NCBI GenBank assembly: GCA_002849045.2 | Contig: NCRO01000035.1 | Span: forward strand, 1 to 14,343 | DNA length: 14,343 nucleotides | From: Candidatus Sediminicultor secundus | GTDB lineage: Bacteria; Atribacterota; JS1; SB-45; 34-128 | Reading direction: 5' to 3' | Shown: piece by piece, positions 6,767 through 13,176 of the stretch | How positions within the stretch are numbered: the stretch's first letter is position 1 | How the letters are laid out: every line of letters starts with the position of its first letter | Position numbers and translations under genes: made by a program | Notes under the pieces: model-generated | What the model saw: only the letters and a program-made list of their open reading frames with translations | Databases searched by the model: none | What the model was told of the DNA's origin: nothing

Positions 6767-6787
6767 CACCACGGCAGCGCCGTGGTG
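6767..6787. repeat. Hairpin in the leader of the MBL operon
   Basis: CACCACGGC (6767-6775) and GCCGTGGTG (6779-6787) form a perfect 9-bp GC-rich stem around a 3-base loop. It lies between the mrp stop and the MBL start. If the candidate promoter at 6796-6823 is used, the hairpin would sit at the very 5' end of the transcript and might stabilise it. It could otherwise end transcription from mrp, but no T-run follows at once. Its centre differs from the AT-NN-AT palindromes. Confidence 0.65.
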
Positions 6788-6795
6788 CTACATAA

Positions 6796-6823
6796 TTGAT
6801 ATAATACGTTGTGGCAATGTCAA
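6796..6823 (-). promoter_or_regulatory. Candidate promoter for the MBL-permease operon
   Basis: On the minus strand a perfect TTGACA (6823-6818) is followed after 16 bp by TATCAA (6801-6796), a four-of-six -10. It lies about 50 bp before the MBL start and just after the mrp stop. The -35 is strong and the -10 weak. Confidence 0.4.
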
Positions 6824-6832
6824 ATAATTTTG

Positions 6833-7696
6833 CTATTTCATTTTAGCGAGAATTAATTCTACTATTTTATTAAAAATTTGCGTAGTTTCCGAATTTTTAT
6901 ATTGAGAGATATATGGTTTCCCTTCATCTGCAGAGTTTACCATATTTAAATCTATGGGAATTTTGCCTAAAAAAGGTAATTTAAATTCTTCTGCTGCTTT
7001 TTCTCCTCCACCTGATTTAAACAAATCGATATTTTTACCACAATGAGGACATTTTAATCCACTCATATTTTCTATAATGCCCAAAACAGGTATATTAAGA
7101 TTTTTTAAAAAACTTACACATTTCCGAGAATCTAATAGGGCTACTCCCTGAGGAGTAGTTACAATAATTCCTCCCTCTAATTCCGGAATAAGTTGGCAAA
7201 TCGATAAGGGCTCATCCCCTGTTCCGGGAGGAGAATCAATTATAAGAAAATCTAAATTGCCCCATTTCACTTCTCCTAAAAACTGCTTTAAAGCCATCAT
7301 CTTTAAAGGACCTCTCCAAATAAGAGGGGCATCAGAAGTTTCAATCAAAGAAGCCATGGAGACTGCTACTAAATTAGAAGAAACGTTCATAGGAATTATT
7401 CCTTCCGAACTCCCTTGCAATTTTTTACCTTCAAAACCTAACATTTTAGCCACCGATGGTCCGTGTAGGTCAGCATCTAATATTCCTACTTTAAAACCTT
7501 TTTCACTTAAGGCATGAGCTAAATTAATAGCAACTGAACTTTTTCCTACTCCCCCTTTATTGGAAAGTACTAAAATTTTATGTTTTATTTTAGACATATT
7601 TTGTTTAAGTTGTTCATTAAGTTTTTTACTAGCTGCTATTTTTTCTTCTCTAGCCTGTTCAGAGTTTTGTATATTACTATTAGTATTTTCTGTCAT
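6833..7696 (-). CDS. mrp: Mrp/NBP35 (ApbC)-type P-loop ATPase, Fe-S carrier
   Basis: This 287-aa protein of the Mrp/NBP35 family comprises dimeric ATPases that bind and transfer [4Fe-4S] clusters. A polar N-terminal extension (1-38) precedes VLSNKGGVGKSS (deviant Walker A, 43-54), GILDADLHGPSV (71-82), LIIDSPPGTGDE (151-162), TPQGVALLD and IENMSG, followed by CPHCG, whose Cys216 and Cys219 are the bridging cluster ligands. All key residues are intact. The start has AGGAGG five bases upstream. No DUF59 domain is present, and there is no fused COG1433 domain as in the Desulfovibrio MrpORP protein; here the COG1433 proteins are separate genes upstream. Its presence in the same run as two MinD-ferredoxin ATPases suggests a role in metal-cluster assembly. 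Confidence 0.93.
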   Translation of the reverse strand: MTENTNSNIQNSEQAREEKIAASKKLNEQLKQNMSKIKHKILVLSNKGGVGKSSVAINLAHALSEKGFKVGILDADLHGPSVAKMLGFEGKKLQGSSEGIIPMNVSSNLVAVSMASLIETSDAPLIWRGPLKMMALKQFLGEVKWGNLDFLIIDSPPGTGDEPLSICQLIPELEGGIIVTTPQGVALLDSRKCVSFLKNLNIPVLGIIENMSGLKCPHCGKNIDLFKSGGGEKAAEEFKLPFLGKIPIDLNMVNSADEGKPYISQYKNSETTQIFNKIVELILAKMK

Positions 7697-7730
7697 TTCT
7701 TCCTCCTAATTTTTTTTAAATAAAACAAAG

Positions 7731-7766
7731 GGGCATATAGTAGTTCTCTATGGATTACTATTGCCC
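7731..7766 (-). terminator. Possible terminator between yggS and mrp
   Basis: On the minus strand, GGGCA-ATAGTA and TACTAT-A-TGCCC pair with one bulged A around a 13-base loop, followed by CTTTGTTTTATTT. It begins about 18 bp after the yggS stop. The T-run is interrupted, so termination would be partial. It may lower expression of mrp relative to the genes before it. Confidence 0.45.
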
Positions 7767-7784
7767 TTGATTTCTTTTTGTTAA

Positions 7785-8447
7785 TTAATTTTTATAACTT
7801 CTCTTTCCGAATATTAGGGTACCTATTCTTACCATGTTAGCTTTTTCTTCAATAGCTATCTGATATGAATTAGTCATACCCATTGAAAGGTATTTCATTT
7901 CTACACGAGGCAAATTAAGTGTTTTTATTTTTTCAAATATTTTTCTCGTTTCAATAAAGTACGGACGAGAATCTTCCGGGTCTCCAAAACGTGGACCCAT
8001 AGTCATCAACCCCATTATTTTTATTTGAGGTAAAGGTGAAATCTCTTGTACTAAATCTAATGCATCCTCAGGAAATATTCCAAACTTTTGTTTTTCTCTC
8101 CCACTGTTTATTTCAATTAATATAGGCATTATTTTATTAATTTGTTTACATCTTTCATTAATTTCATGGGCAAGTGTGTAAGAATCTACAGTCTCAATCA
8201 TATCAAATATTTTAACTGATTTCTTGACTTTATTTTTTTGAAGATGTCCGATAAAATGCCATTTTACCTCTTTTCCAATTACCTCAAAAGCCCTTCCTGC
8301 TTCTTGGACATAATTCTCTCCTACAATTTTTACGCCTGCCTCTATAACTTCTTTAATCTCTTCAGAAGTTCTGGTCTTGGCAGCAGCGACTAATTTTACA
8401 TTTTCTGGTAATTCATCTAATATTTTCTTTACATTTTCTTTAATCAT
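7785..8447 (-). CDS. yggS: YggS/PLPBP-family pyridoxal phosphate homeostasis protein
   Basis: This 220-aa PLP-binding TIM-barrel protein of the YggS/PROSC family binds pyridoxal 5'-phosphate without known catalysis and helps maintain vitamin B6 and amino-acid balance. AAAKTR carries the Schiff-base lysine (Lys24). GENYVQEA, WHFIGHLQKNK, NSGREKQKFGI, MGLMTMGP, LSMGMTNSY (phosphate-binding) and VRIGTLIFG follow in the usual order and length. The ATG is preceded by GAGG at nine bases. A 13-bp inverted repeat lies in the 72-bp gap upstream. YggS genes are commonly near housekeeping loci, and a specific link to the metal-cluster genes on both sides is not shown. Confidence 0.94.
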   Translation of the reverse strand: MIKENVKKILDELPENVKLVAAAKTRTSEEIKEVIEAGVKIVGENYVQEAGRAFEVIGKEVKWHFIGHLQKNKVKKSVKIFDMIETVDSYTLAHEINERCKQINKIMPILIEINSGREKQKFGIFPEDALDLVQEISPLPQIKIMGLMTMGPRFGDPEDSRPYFIETRKIFEKIKTLNLPRVEMKYLSMGMTNSYQIAIEEKANMVRIGTLIFGKRSYKN

Positions 8448-8481
8448 TAATGTTTACCTCTGTCATCAGGCAATCTCTACA

Positions 8482-8510
8482 AATTTGACTTAATTATATT
8501 AAGTCAAATT
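8482..8510. repeat. 13-bp inverted repeat upstream of yggS
   Basis: AATTTGACTTAAT (8482-8494) and ATTAAGTCAAATT (8498-8510) are perfect reverse complements around TAT. It lies between the methyltransferase stop (8520) and the yggS start (8447). The AT-rich, dyad-symmetric form with TTGACT arms could be a repressor operator or a weak hairpin. The minus strand contains TATAAT within it (8498-8493), but no matching -35 is present. Confidence 0.6.
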
Positions 8511-8519
8511 CACTTACTT

Positions 8520-9149
8520 TCATTTCCTTGCTCTTATCACCACAAAAGAACCTTCTCCATAATCTTCTTTTGCAGGTTCGACATCTTTTATTTCGTTTAG
8601 ACTATGAAATATTGTCTGCCTAAAATCAAATTCTTTAAATCCAACCTTACTCAAGTTATAAACTACCTCCTTTGTGGAATAGAATGTAGCTATCTTATAA
8701 AATAGACTATTTTCTTTATGTTGTTGGTATAATTTCCCTAAAGAGCTATCTCTATCTACAAATCCAATTATTAAATATCCACCAGGTTTTAATATTCTAT
8801 ATATCTCTCTGAAAGTCAGATCTAAATTATCTGCAAAACAAATCGTAGTAACCATTAAAACAAGTTCAAACTGAGAGTTTTCAAAAGGGAGTTCCTCTGC
8901 TACTGCATCAATAACTTCAATACCCCTTTTTTGAGCAATTTTCCGCATTCGAGGAGAAGGATCAATTCCAATCTTTATGCCTAAGGGTACAGCAAATTTA
9001 CCGCTTCCTACCCCAATTTCTATACTCTTCTTCACTTTAGGTAATAATTCCTTAATGGCCTGAATTTCTGATTCGTAAACAAATTTATTTCTTTCAAACC
9101 AATCTTCATATTTCTCACTATATTTTTCAAAAGGTTCAATTCTGGCCAT
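8520..9149 (-). CDS. Class I SAM-dependent methyltransferase
   Basis: This 209-aa protein has a Methyltransf_11-type Rossmann fold. Motif I is SIEIGVGSGKFAVPLG (about 42-57), the adenosyl-binding acidic loop is GIDPSPRM (61-68), motif II/III is AEELPFENSQFELVLM, and LKPGGYLIIGFVDR supplies motif IV/V. The variant E-x-G-x-GSG, with KFAVPLG after it, occurs in a subgroup common in anaerobes that usually lies near Fe-S or metal-handling genes; this is a recollection, not a search. It starts 16 bp after the radical SAM gene, with GAGAG four bases upstream of the ATG, so the two are cotranscribed. The methyl acceptor cannot be inferred. Confidence 0.88.
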   Translation of the reverse strand: MARIEPFEKYSEKYEDWFERNKFVYESEIQAIKELLPKVKKSIEIGVGSGKFAVPLGIKIGIDPSPRMRKIAQKRGIEVIDAVAEELPFENSQFELVLMVTTICFADNLDLTFREIYRILKPGGYLIIGFVDRDSSLGKLYQQHKENSLFYKIATFYSTKEVVYNLSKVGFKEFDFRQTIFHSLNEIKDVEPAKEDYGEGSFVVIRARK

Positions 9150-9165
9150 TTTACTCTCTTTTTTT

Positions 9166-10134
9166 CTATTTTCCTTCCAAATTAAATTTATTTTTTTGTT
9201 TTAAAAATTTTCTTATGTAGAATTTATATCCTTCATATTCTGATTCTACTAACTTGCCTTGCTCAATCAATCCCTCTACAATCGACCAATCAGACTTAGC
9301 TCGTTTTATAAAATCCTTCAGCGCTTCTTCTCTCATGGGGTGGACCGAGGTAATGCTCAAAATATCTTCTTCTACTTCACCGGTAAAAGCAAAGGCATTG
9401 CCTTCATAGCCGATAAGACATTCTACCTGATTAATTTTCTCCTTAAAGAGATTGTAGTTCCGATTCACAATTTCCTCAGGTGGGGATTGAACTCGACTAT
9501 CTGCCGGGGGTCTAATAGGCAAAGATAAATAAGATTTACTCGGTTCAAGTTGGGCCAAAAAGTTAGCTACTTTTTTTATATGCTGACTATCATCATTAAT
9601 GTTTTTAATTAACATTGTTTCTGTTATTATTTTCCCTTTAAAAATTCTGCTAAATTCCAATATACCCTCTAAAATAGATTTTAAACACAGGTTTCGGTGA
9701 GGATGATTCACTTTTCTCCAAATTTCTTCCTCAATAGAATCTAATTTTAAAGAGACCAGATCGGCTTCTTTCAAATTTTTTCTTACCTGTTCCTGATCCA
9801 TTAGGGAAGCATTGGTAATAACCGCAATTTTAATCCCTAAAGACTTTATTAATTTAATTTCTTGACCCAAATTGATATCTAAAGTAGGCTCTCCATCGGG
9901 TACAAAAGTAAGATAATCAATAGGTTCTCCTTTTTCTCTGCTTTTCTCTACTTTTTTCTGAACTTCATTAAATATTTTAGGGGGAGGGTAGAAGATTTTT
10001 GGCTGGATTTTCATATTAGAGGTCTTACCTATCTGGCAATAAACGCAGGAATAAGTACATACTTTGGGGGGAATATTGTTTATCCCCAAACTACGGCCTA
10101 AACGTCTGGAAGGGATTGGTCCAAAGGTAATCAT
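9166..10134 (-). CDS. Radical SAM protein (COG0731-like), MinD-operon associated
   Basis: This gene encodes a radical SAM enzyme of 322 aa if it starts at ATG 10134. The cluster motif is CTYSCVYC (Cys26, Cys30, Cys33 in that numbering), preceded by FGPIPSRRLGRSLGI. FVPDGEPTLD carries the GEPT SAM-binding segment, and NASLM, DLVSLKLDS and LPIRPPA follow. A helical, winged-helix-like C-terminal part (about 265-322) ends in YEGYKFYIRKF. The family includes COG0731-type proteins related to wyosine-forming enzymes, but bacterial members are functionally undefined. I chose 10134 rather than the upstream ATG at 10158 because AAAGGAG lies five bases before it and it makes an ATGA overlap with the MinD gene. 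The extra eight residues would be read inside that gene. Confidence 0.9.
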   Translation of the reverse strand: MITFGPIPSRRLGRSLGINNIPPKVCTYSCVYCQIGKTSNMKIQPKIFYPPPKIFNEVQKKVEKSREKGEPIDYLTFVPDGEPTLDINLGQEIKLIKSLGIKIAVITNASLMDQEQVRKNLKEADLVSLKLDSIEEEIWRKVNHPHRNLCLKSILEGILEFSRIFKGKIITETMLIKNINDDSQHIKKVANFLAQLEPSKSYLSLPIRPPADSRVQSPPEEIVNRNYNLFKEKINQVECLIGYEGNAFAFTGEVEEDILSITSVHPMREEALKDFIKRAKSDWSIVEGLIEQGKLVESEYEGYKFYIRKFLKQKNKFNLEGK

Positions 10135-10997
10135 GACATCTCCTTTAATCTTTGCCATATATCCTTTATCTCTTTGGTTACTGTATTGTCGCTATATTCA
10201 ACTACCGGCATCTTTTTTACCAGAGCTTCGGTTATTATATTATCAAAATGAATTTTACCTATTATCGGTATATTATTTTTTTGGCACCATTCTTCAATTT
10301 TAACTGAATTTTCTAAATTAATATCGTACTTATTTATTATAACTACCGTTTTTACTCTAAAATGTTGAGCTACCTTTACCACTCTCTCTAAATCATGTAA
10401 TCCGGAAAGAGTAGGTTCGGTTACTACTACCGCTAAATTAGCTCCGCTGAGAGTAGCTATAAGGGGACAGCCTATTCCCGGAGGTCCATCTATAATTATT
10501 AACTCAAGATCATTTTTTTTAGCAATTGTTTGAGCATTCTGGCGAACTAAAGTAACTAATTTCCCAGAATTTTCTTCCGCAATACCCAATCGAGCGTGTA
10601 CTAAAGGCCCATATTTTGTCTCAGAGATATACCATTCTCCGCAATGATTTTCCTTCATTTGAATAGCTTCTACAGGACAAACCAAAGCACACAAGCCGCA
10701 TCCCTCACAAGATACCAGGTCAATTACGGTCTGACTTTTGATTGTTTTAATGGCATCAAAACGGCAGACTTCCTGACATCGACCGCAATTAGTACATTTT
10801 TCTAAATCTATACTGGGAATTATTCCGGCATAAAAATCATTTTTTTCTTTTATTTCAGGATGGAGTAACAAGTAAAGATTGGAAGCATCTACATCACAAT
10901 CTCCCATAACCTTATTTTTAGCTAAAGCAGCAATACTGGCAGTAATAACTGTCTTCCCTGTTCCGCCTTTACCGCTAATTATCACTATTTCTTTCAT
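10131..10997 (-). CDS. MinD-type ATPase with inserted 2x[4Fe-4S] ferredoxin, copy 2
   Basis: This 288-aa ParA/MinD-family P-loop ATPase opens with IISGKGGTGKT (deviant Walker A with the signature lysine, 6-16). A two-cluster ferredoxin domain is inserted at about 60-110: CTNCGRCQEVC (Cys68, 71, 74, 78) and CEGCGLCALVCP (Cys97, 100, 103, 107). The ATPase resumes with IIIDGPPGIGCP, VVTEPTLSGLHDLERV and INKYD. Such proteins, COG1149 type, occur in pairs in anaerobes, including the Desulfovibrio orp cluster. The start has GAGG eight bases upstream. It follows its paralogue after 42 bp and overlaps the radical SAM gene by ATGA, so all three are likely to be translated from one message. Confidence 0.94.
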   Translation of the reverse strand: MKEIVIISGKGGTGKTVITASIAALAKNKVMGDCDVDASNLYLLLHPEIKEKNDFYAGIIPSIDLEKCTNCGRCQEVCRFDAIKTIKSQTVIDLVSCEGCGLCALVCPVEAIQMKENHCGEWYISETKYGPLVHARLGIAEENSGKLVTLVRQNAQTIAKKNDLELIIIDGPPGIGCPLIATLSGANLAVVVTEPTLSGLHDLERVVKVAQHFRVKTVVIINKYDINLENSVKIEEWCQKNNIPIIGKIHFDNIITEALVKKMPVVEYSDNTVTKEIKDIWQRLKEMS

Positions 10998-11039
10998 TTA
11001 AAATACCTCGATTCTTATCATTACAAATACAGAAAAATA

Positions 11040-11921
11040 TTAAATAATTTGTGCAATTTTTTGAAAAAGCTGGGTAAATTTCTGCTCATAGGAGGAATTT
11101 ATATTAACTATGGGAATACCTTTAGAATAAGCAACTGCAATCTTTCTATCCAGAGGTATGGAAAGCAAAAGAGGAATATCATTTTTCTTACAGTATTCTT
11201 CTACCTTATGGTCTCCGATATCACACTTATTTAACACTACACCGTGAGGTATCTTCAATTTTTGAAGTACTTCCACTGCTAAAATAAGGTCATGTAACCC
11301 AAAAGGAGTCGGTTCAGTAACCAATATAGTATAATCACTATCCTTTATAGATTCGATGACCGGACAGGAAGTCCCCGGAGGGGCATCAATTAGGGTAATG
11401 TGGTAATTTGTAATATCATTATTTTCCCCATTAATACCATCTTTTTTAATTTTCTTTTTAATTTTTCTTATTATAGGAGGAGCCATCGGTTCTCCTATAT
11501 TTAAACGTCCATGTGTAAAGTTGATAGACTCTGCTATGCCCTCTTCTAAAATTCCTATTTCATTCCCCTCTTCACTAATTGCCTTTTCCGGGCAAAATAG
11601 CTTGCAAGCCCCACAGCCATGACACAGCCCGGGGAAAACTAAAACTTTATTCTTGGTAACTGCGATAGCATTAAAAACACAAACTTCCGCACATTTACCA
11701 CAATAATTGCATTTTTTATCGTCAATTTTAGGCACAGGAATCTCTACTAATTCCGTACTCGTTATAACAGGTTTTAAAAAAAGGTGGGCATTAGGCTCTT
11801 CTACATCACAATCTAAAAATTGCACTTTTTTTTCTTTGTCTTTAACTAAAGTCAGAGTAAGATTAACGGCAATTGTTGTTTTGCCAGTCCCACCCTTTCC
11901 GCTTGCTACTGAAATTATCAT
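11040..11921 (-). CDS. MinD-type ATPase with inserted 2x[4Fe-4S] ferredoxin, copy 1
   Basis: This 293-aa paralogue of the next gene has the same order of parts. It starts with SVASGKGGTGKTT (4-16) and LDCDVEEPN. The ferredoxin insert carries CNYCGKCAEVC (Cys71, 74, 77, 81) and CHGCGACKLFCP (Cys100, 103, 106, 110). It continues with RLNIGEPMAPPIIRKIK, LIDAPPGTSCPVI, VTEPTPFGLHDL and LNKCD. All eight cluster cysteines are present. The longer insert with a lysine-rich KIKKKIKKDG segment distinguishes it from copy 2, so the pair probably acts as a heterodimer, as reported for related proteins. GGAAGGA precedes the ATG. The zinc-ribbon protein lies 24 bp upstream. Confidence 0.94.
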   Translation of the reverse strand: MIISVASGKGGTGKTTIAVNLTLTLVKDKEKKVQFLDCDVEEPNAHLFLKPVITSTELVEIPVPKIDDKKCNYCGKCAEVCVFNAIAVTKNKVLVFPGLCHGCGACKLFCPEKAISEEGNEIGILEEGIAESINFTHGRLNIGEPMAPPIIRKIKKKIKKDGINGENNDITNYHITLIDAPPGTSCPVIESIKDSDYTILVTEPTPFGLHDLILAVEVLQKLKIPHGVVLNKCDIGDHKVEEYCKKNDIPLLLSIPLDRKIAVAYSKGIPIVNINSSYEQKFTQLFQKIAQII

Positions 11922-11945
11922 TTAGCTTAATCCTTCCATTTTATT

Positions 11946-12158
11946 CTATTGTCTTACCATCATAGCGCCACACTTAGGGCATTTAATGCTGTTACAAGGA
12001 ACACCAACTTGATGAGTAGCTATAGCGCCACAAGAAGGGCAAACACAATTACCCCCTATTCCAATTCCTCCGCCTCCTCGGCGTCCTTGTCCGGCACCTC
12101 TTCCTTGACCAGTTCCCGGTCCTGCTCCTGTTGGTCCAGTACCATCTCCCCTTGGCAT
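11946..12158 (-). CDS. Small glycine-rich zinc-ribbon/rubredoxin-like protein
   Basis: This 70-aa protein starts with MPRGDGTGPTGAGPGTGQGR, a glycine-rich disordered stretch to about residue 36. A compact cysteine module follows: CVCPSCG (Cys38, 40, 43), GVPC (Cys55), and IKCPKCGAMMVR (Cys60, 63). CPSCG...THQxGVPC...CPKCG..MVR is a recurrent metal-binding ribbon found beside NifX/COG1433 and MinD-ferredoxin genes in anaerobes, as I recall, but its biochemical role is not known to me. It has a consensus AAGGAGGT seven bases before the ATG. The same MPRGDGTGP start occurs in the DUF5320-type protein at 13177-13542, although the rest is unrelated. Confidence 0.88.
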   Translation of the reverse strand: MPRGDGTGPTGAGPGTGQGRGAGQGRRGGGGIGIGGNCVCPSCGAIATHQVGVPCNSIKCPKCGAMMVRQ

Positions 12159-12228
12159 CTTCTTTACCTCCTTTTTTGGGTTAATTAGTTATTTGATTTG
12201 CTTGGCTCGTATAGATTATTTATGTTTT

Positions 12229-12256
12229 GATATAAAGCTTATTTTATTTATTCCAA
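12229..12256 (-). promoter_or_regulatory. Possible internal promoter before zinc-ribbon/MinD genes
   Basis: In the 143-bp gap between the second NifX gene and the zinc-ribbon gene, the minus strand has TTGGAA (12256-12251) and TATATC (12234-12229), 16 bp apart. This weak match could give the MinD genes a separate transcript. The gap contains no evident terminator hairpin or Fur-like box. Confidence 0.28.
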
Positions 12257-12301
12257 TATATACTAATCTAAATAATTAAATTTTTATATTATTTCTAACT
12301 A

Positions 12302-12697
12302 TTAATGAATATGTTTTTCATCGGGATGATCGCATTCTTCTTTTTCTAATCCATATCCTTTTCCTGCTCCCGGTTTACAAAACGATTCTCCGGCTTCTAA
12401 TTTTCCCTGAATAAATTTTTCTATCACTTCTCCAATCTTTCCAGTGACCCCTATTACCGGAGTAATCTTTTTTTCAGCAAATAACATTTGTGCTCTATTT
12501 CCCATACCTCCGCAGATTATATATTCTACTTTATGTTCTGCAAGAAAATTTGGCAAAAATGCAGGTTGGTGACCAGGATTATTTATCTCTTCTACTTTTA
12601 GAACCTTCCCTTCTTCAATCTCAGCAATAGTAAAAGAAGGGCATCTTCCAAAATGAGCTGACACAAAACCTGCGTCGGTTGAAATGGCTATTTTCAT
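12302..12697 (-). CDS. NifX/COG1433 cofactor-binding protein with His-rich tail
   Basis: This 131-aa protein has the dinitrogenase iron-molybdenum cofactor biosynthesis fold. Typical parts are MKIAISTDAGFVSAHFGRCPSFTIAEI (the HFGRC motif at residues 15-19), VEYIICGGMGNRAQMLF (about 57-73), and VTGKIGEVIEKFIQGKL. The C-terminus, ECDHPDEKHIH, adds Cys122, His124, His129 and His131, a possible extra metal site. The fold is that of NifX, NafY and the Desulfovibrio orange protein. The start is the ATG at 12697. An upstream TTG at 12712 is rejected because its bases are part of the GGAGG ribosome binding site, eight bases from the ATG. It lies 26 bp after its paralogue. Confidence 0.9.
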   Translation of the reverse strand: MKIAISTDAGFVSAHFGRCPSFTIAEIEEGKVLKVEEINNPGHQPAFLPNFLAEHKVEYIICGGMGNRAQMLFAEKKITPVIGVTGKIGEVIEKFIQGKLEAGESFCKPGAGKGYGLEKEECDHPDEKHIH

Positions 12698-12723
12698 ATT
12701 TTTTTCCTCCAATTCTTTTATTT

Positions 12724-13092
12724 TTATTTTTTCATTCCTGAATGGGCTGAAGCATTAGCCTGGGAAATTGCTTTTAGTTTACCTGATTTAAATTTATCAA
12801 CGGTTTCTTGAACTGTACCGCTTACTCCGGTTATCACTTTTATGCCTGCTGCCTGTAAAGTCTGAAAGGCATTGGGACCGCAACTTCCGGTTAATACTGT
12901 CTCTACTTCTTTATCAGCCATTATTTGACCTGATTGTATGCCTACTCCTCCCATCCCCTGGGCACCGGTATTTTCTATTGCTTCAAATTTATCGGTCTCG
13001 ATATCAAATAATATAAAATAATGGCATCTTCCGAACCGGGGGTCGACTTTATCTTCTAATTTTGCCCCCATTGAAGTAATTGCTATTTTCAT
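12724..13092 (-). CDS. NifX/COG1433 cofactor-binding family protein
   Basis: This 122-aa protein has the same family fold as its downstream neighbour. It begins MKIAITSMGAKLEDKVDPRFGRCHYF, with the RFGRC motif. The typical TGAQGMGGVGIQSGQIM segment follows, then VETVLTGSCGPNAFQTLQAAGIKV with Cys, and VSGTVQETVDKFKSGKL. The GxGxxxG-rich loop is present here but not in the downstream copy, so the two copies represent the two common subgroups. It has no histidine-rich tail. In nitrogenase systems such proteins bind FeMo-co precursors, and in the ORP system a Mo-Cu cluster. Neither metal can be inferred here, as no nif structural genes are visible. AAGGAG precedes the ATG. Confidence 0.92.
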   Translation of the reverse strand: MKIAITSMGAKLEDKVDPRFGRCHYFILFDIETDKFEAIENTGAQGMGGVGIQSGQIMADKEVETVLTGSCGPNAFQTLQAAGIKVITGVSGTVQETVDKFKSGKLKAISQANASAHSGMKK

Positions 13093-13113
13093 TTTTTTAT
13101 TCTCCTTTTTAGT

Positions 13114-13134
13114 AATTAACTTAACAAGTTAATT
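13114..13134. repeat. 9-bp inverted repeat upstream of NifX gene
   Basis: AATTAACTT (13114-13122) and AAGTTAATT (13126-13134) flank AAC. It lies just upstream of the ribosome binding site of the first NifX gene and 11 bp from the GC-rich palindrome at 13146-13169. It may be an operator or a leader hairpin. It is unlike the Fur-box sequences nearby. Confidence 0.5.
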
Positions 13135-13145
13135 GCGTAGTGAGT

Positions 13146-13169
13146 GCGGGGCGGATTTATCCGCCCCGC
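13146..13169. repeat. 24-bp GC-rich palindrome (AT-TT-AT core)
   Basis: GCGGGGCGGAT (13146-13156) and ATCCGCCCCGC (13159-13169) form an 11-bp perfect stem around TT. It sits 7 bp after the DUF5320 stop on the minus strand, so it may act as a processing or attenuation hairpin, although no T-run follows on that strand. Its arms differ from the other palindromes, but its layout is the same. Confidence 0.8.
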
Positions 13170-13176
13170 GCATTCT

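Noticed and set aside
7257..7517. Plus-strand open frame antisense to mrp
   Set aside because: It is a mirror of the conserved Mrp coding sequence and encodes nothing recognisable.
10135..10158. Upstream ATG adding eight residues to the radical SAM protein
   Set aside because: It lies inside the MinD gene, while the ATG at 10134 has AAAGGAG at good spacing and an ATGA overlap.
9259..10303. Plus-strand open frames across the radical SAM and MinD genes
   Set aside because: Short, without ribosome binding sites, wholly antisense to well-supported enzymes.
11049..12188. Plus-strand open frames antisense to MinD copy 1 and the ribbon protein
   Set aside because: The Ser/Arg-rich translation at 11949-12188 is the expected complement of glycine-rich coding; the opposite strand has a consensus ribosome binding site and cysteine motifs.
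12698..12712. TTG start adding five residues to the second NifX protein
   Set aside because: The TTG GAG GAA bases form the ribosome binding site of the ATG at 12697.
12302..13092. Nitrogenase cluster
   Set aside because: NifX-type domains alone do not imply nitrogen fixation; no nifH, nifD, nifK, nifE, nifN or nifB is in the window.
13093..13176. CRISPR repeat or attachment site
   Set aside because: The two inverted repeats here are single, unequal and not regularly spaced; no repeat-spacer pattern or integrase gene is present in the window.
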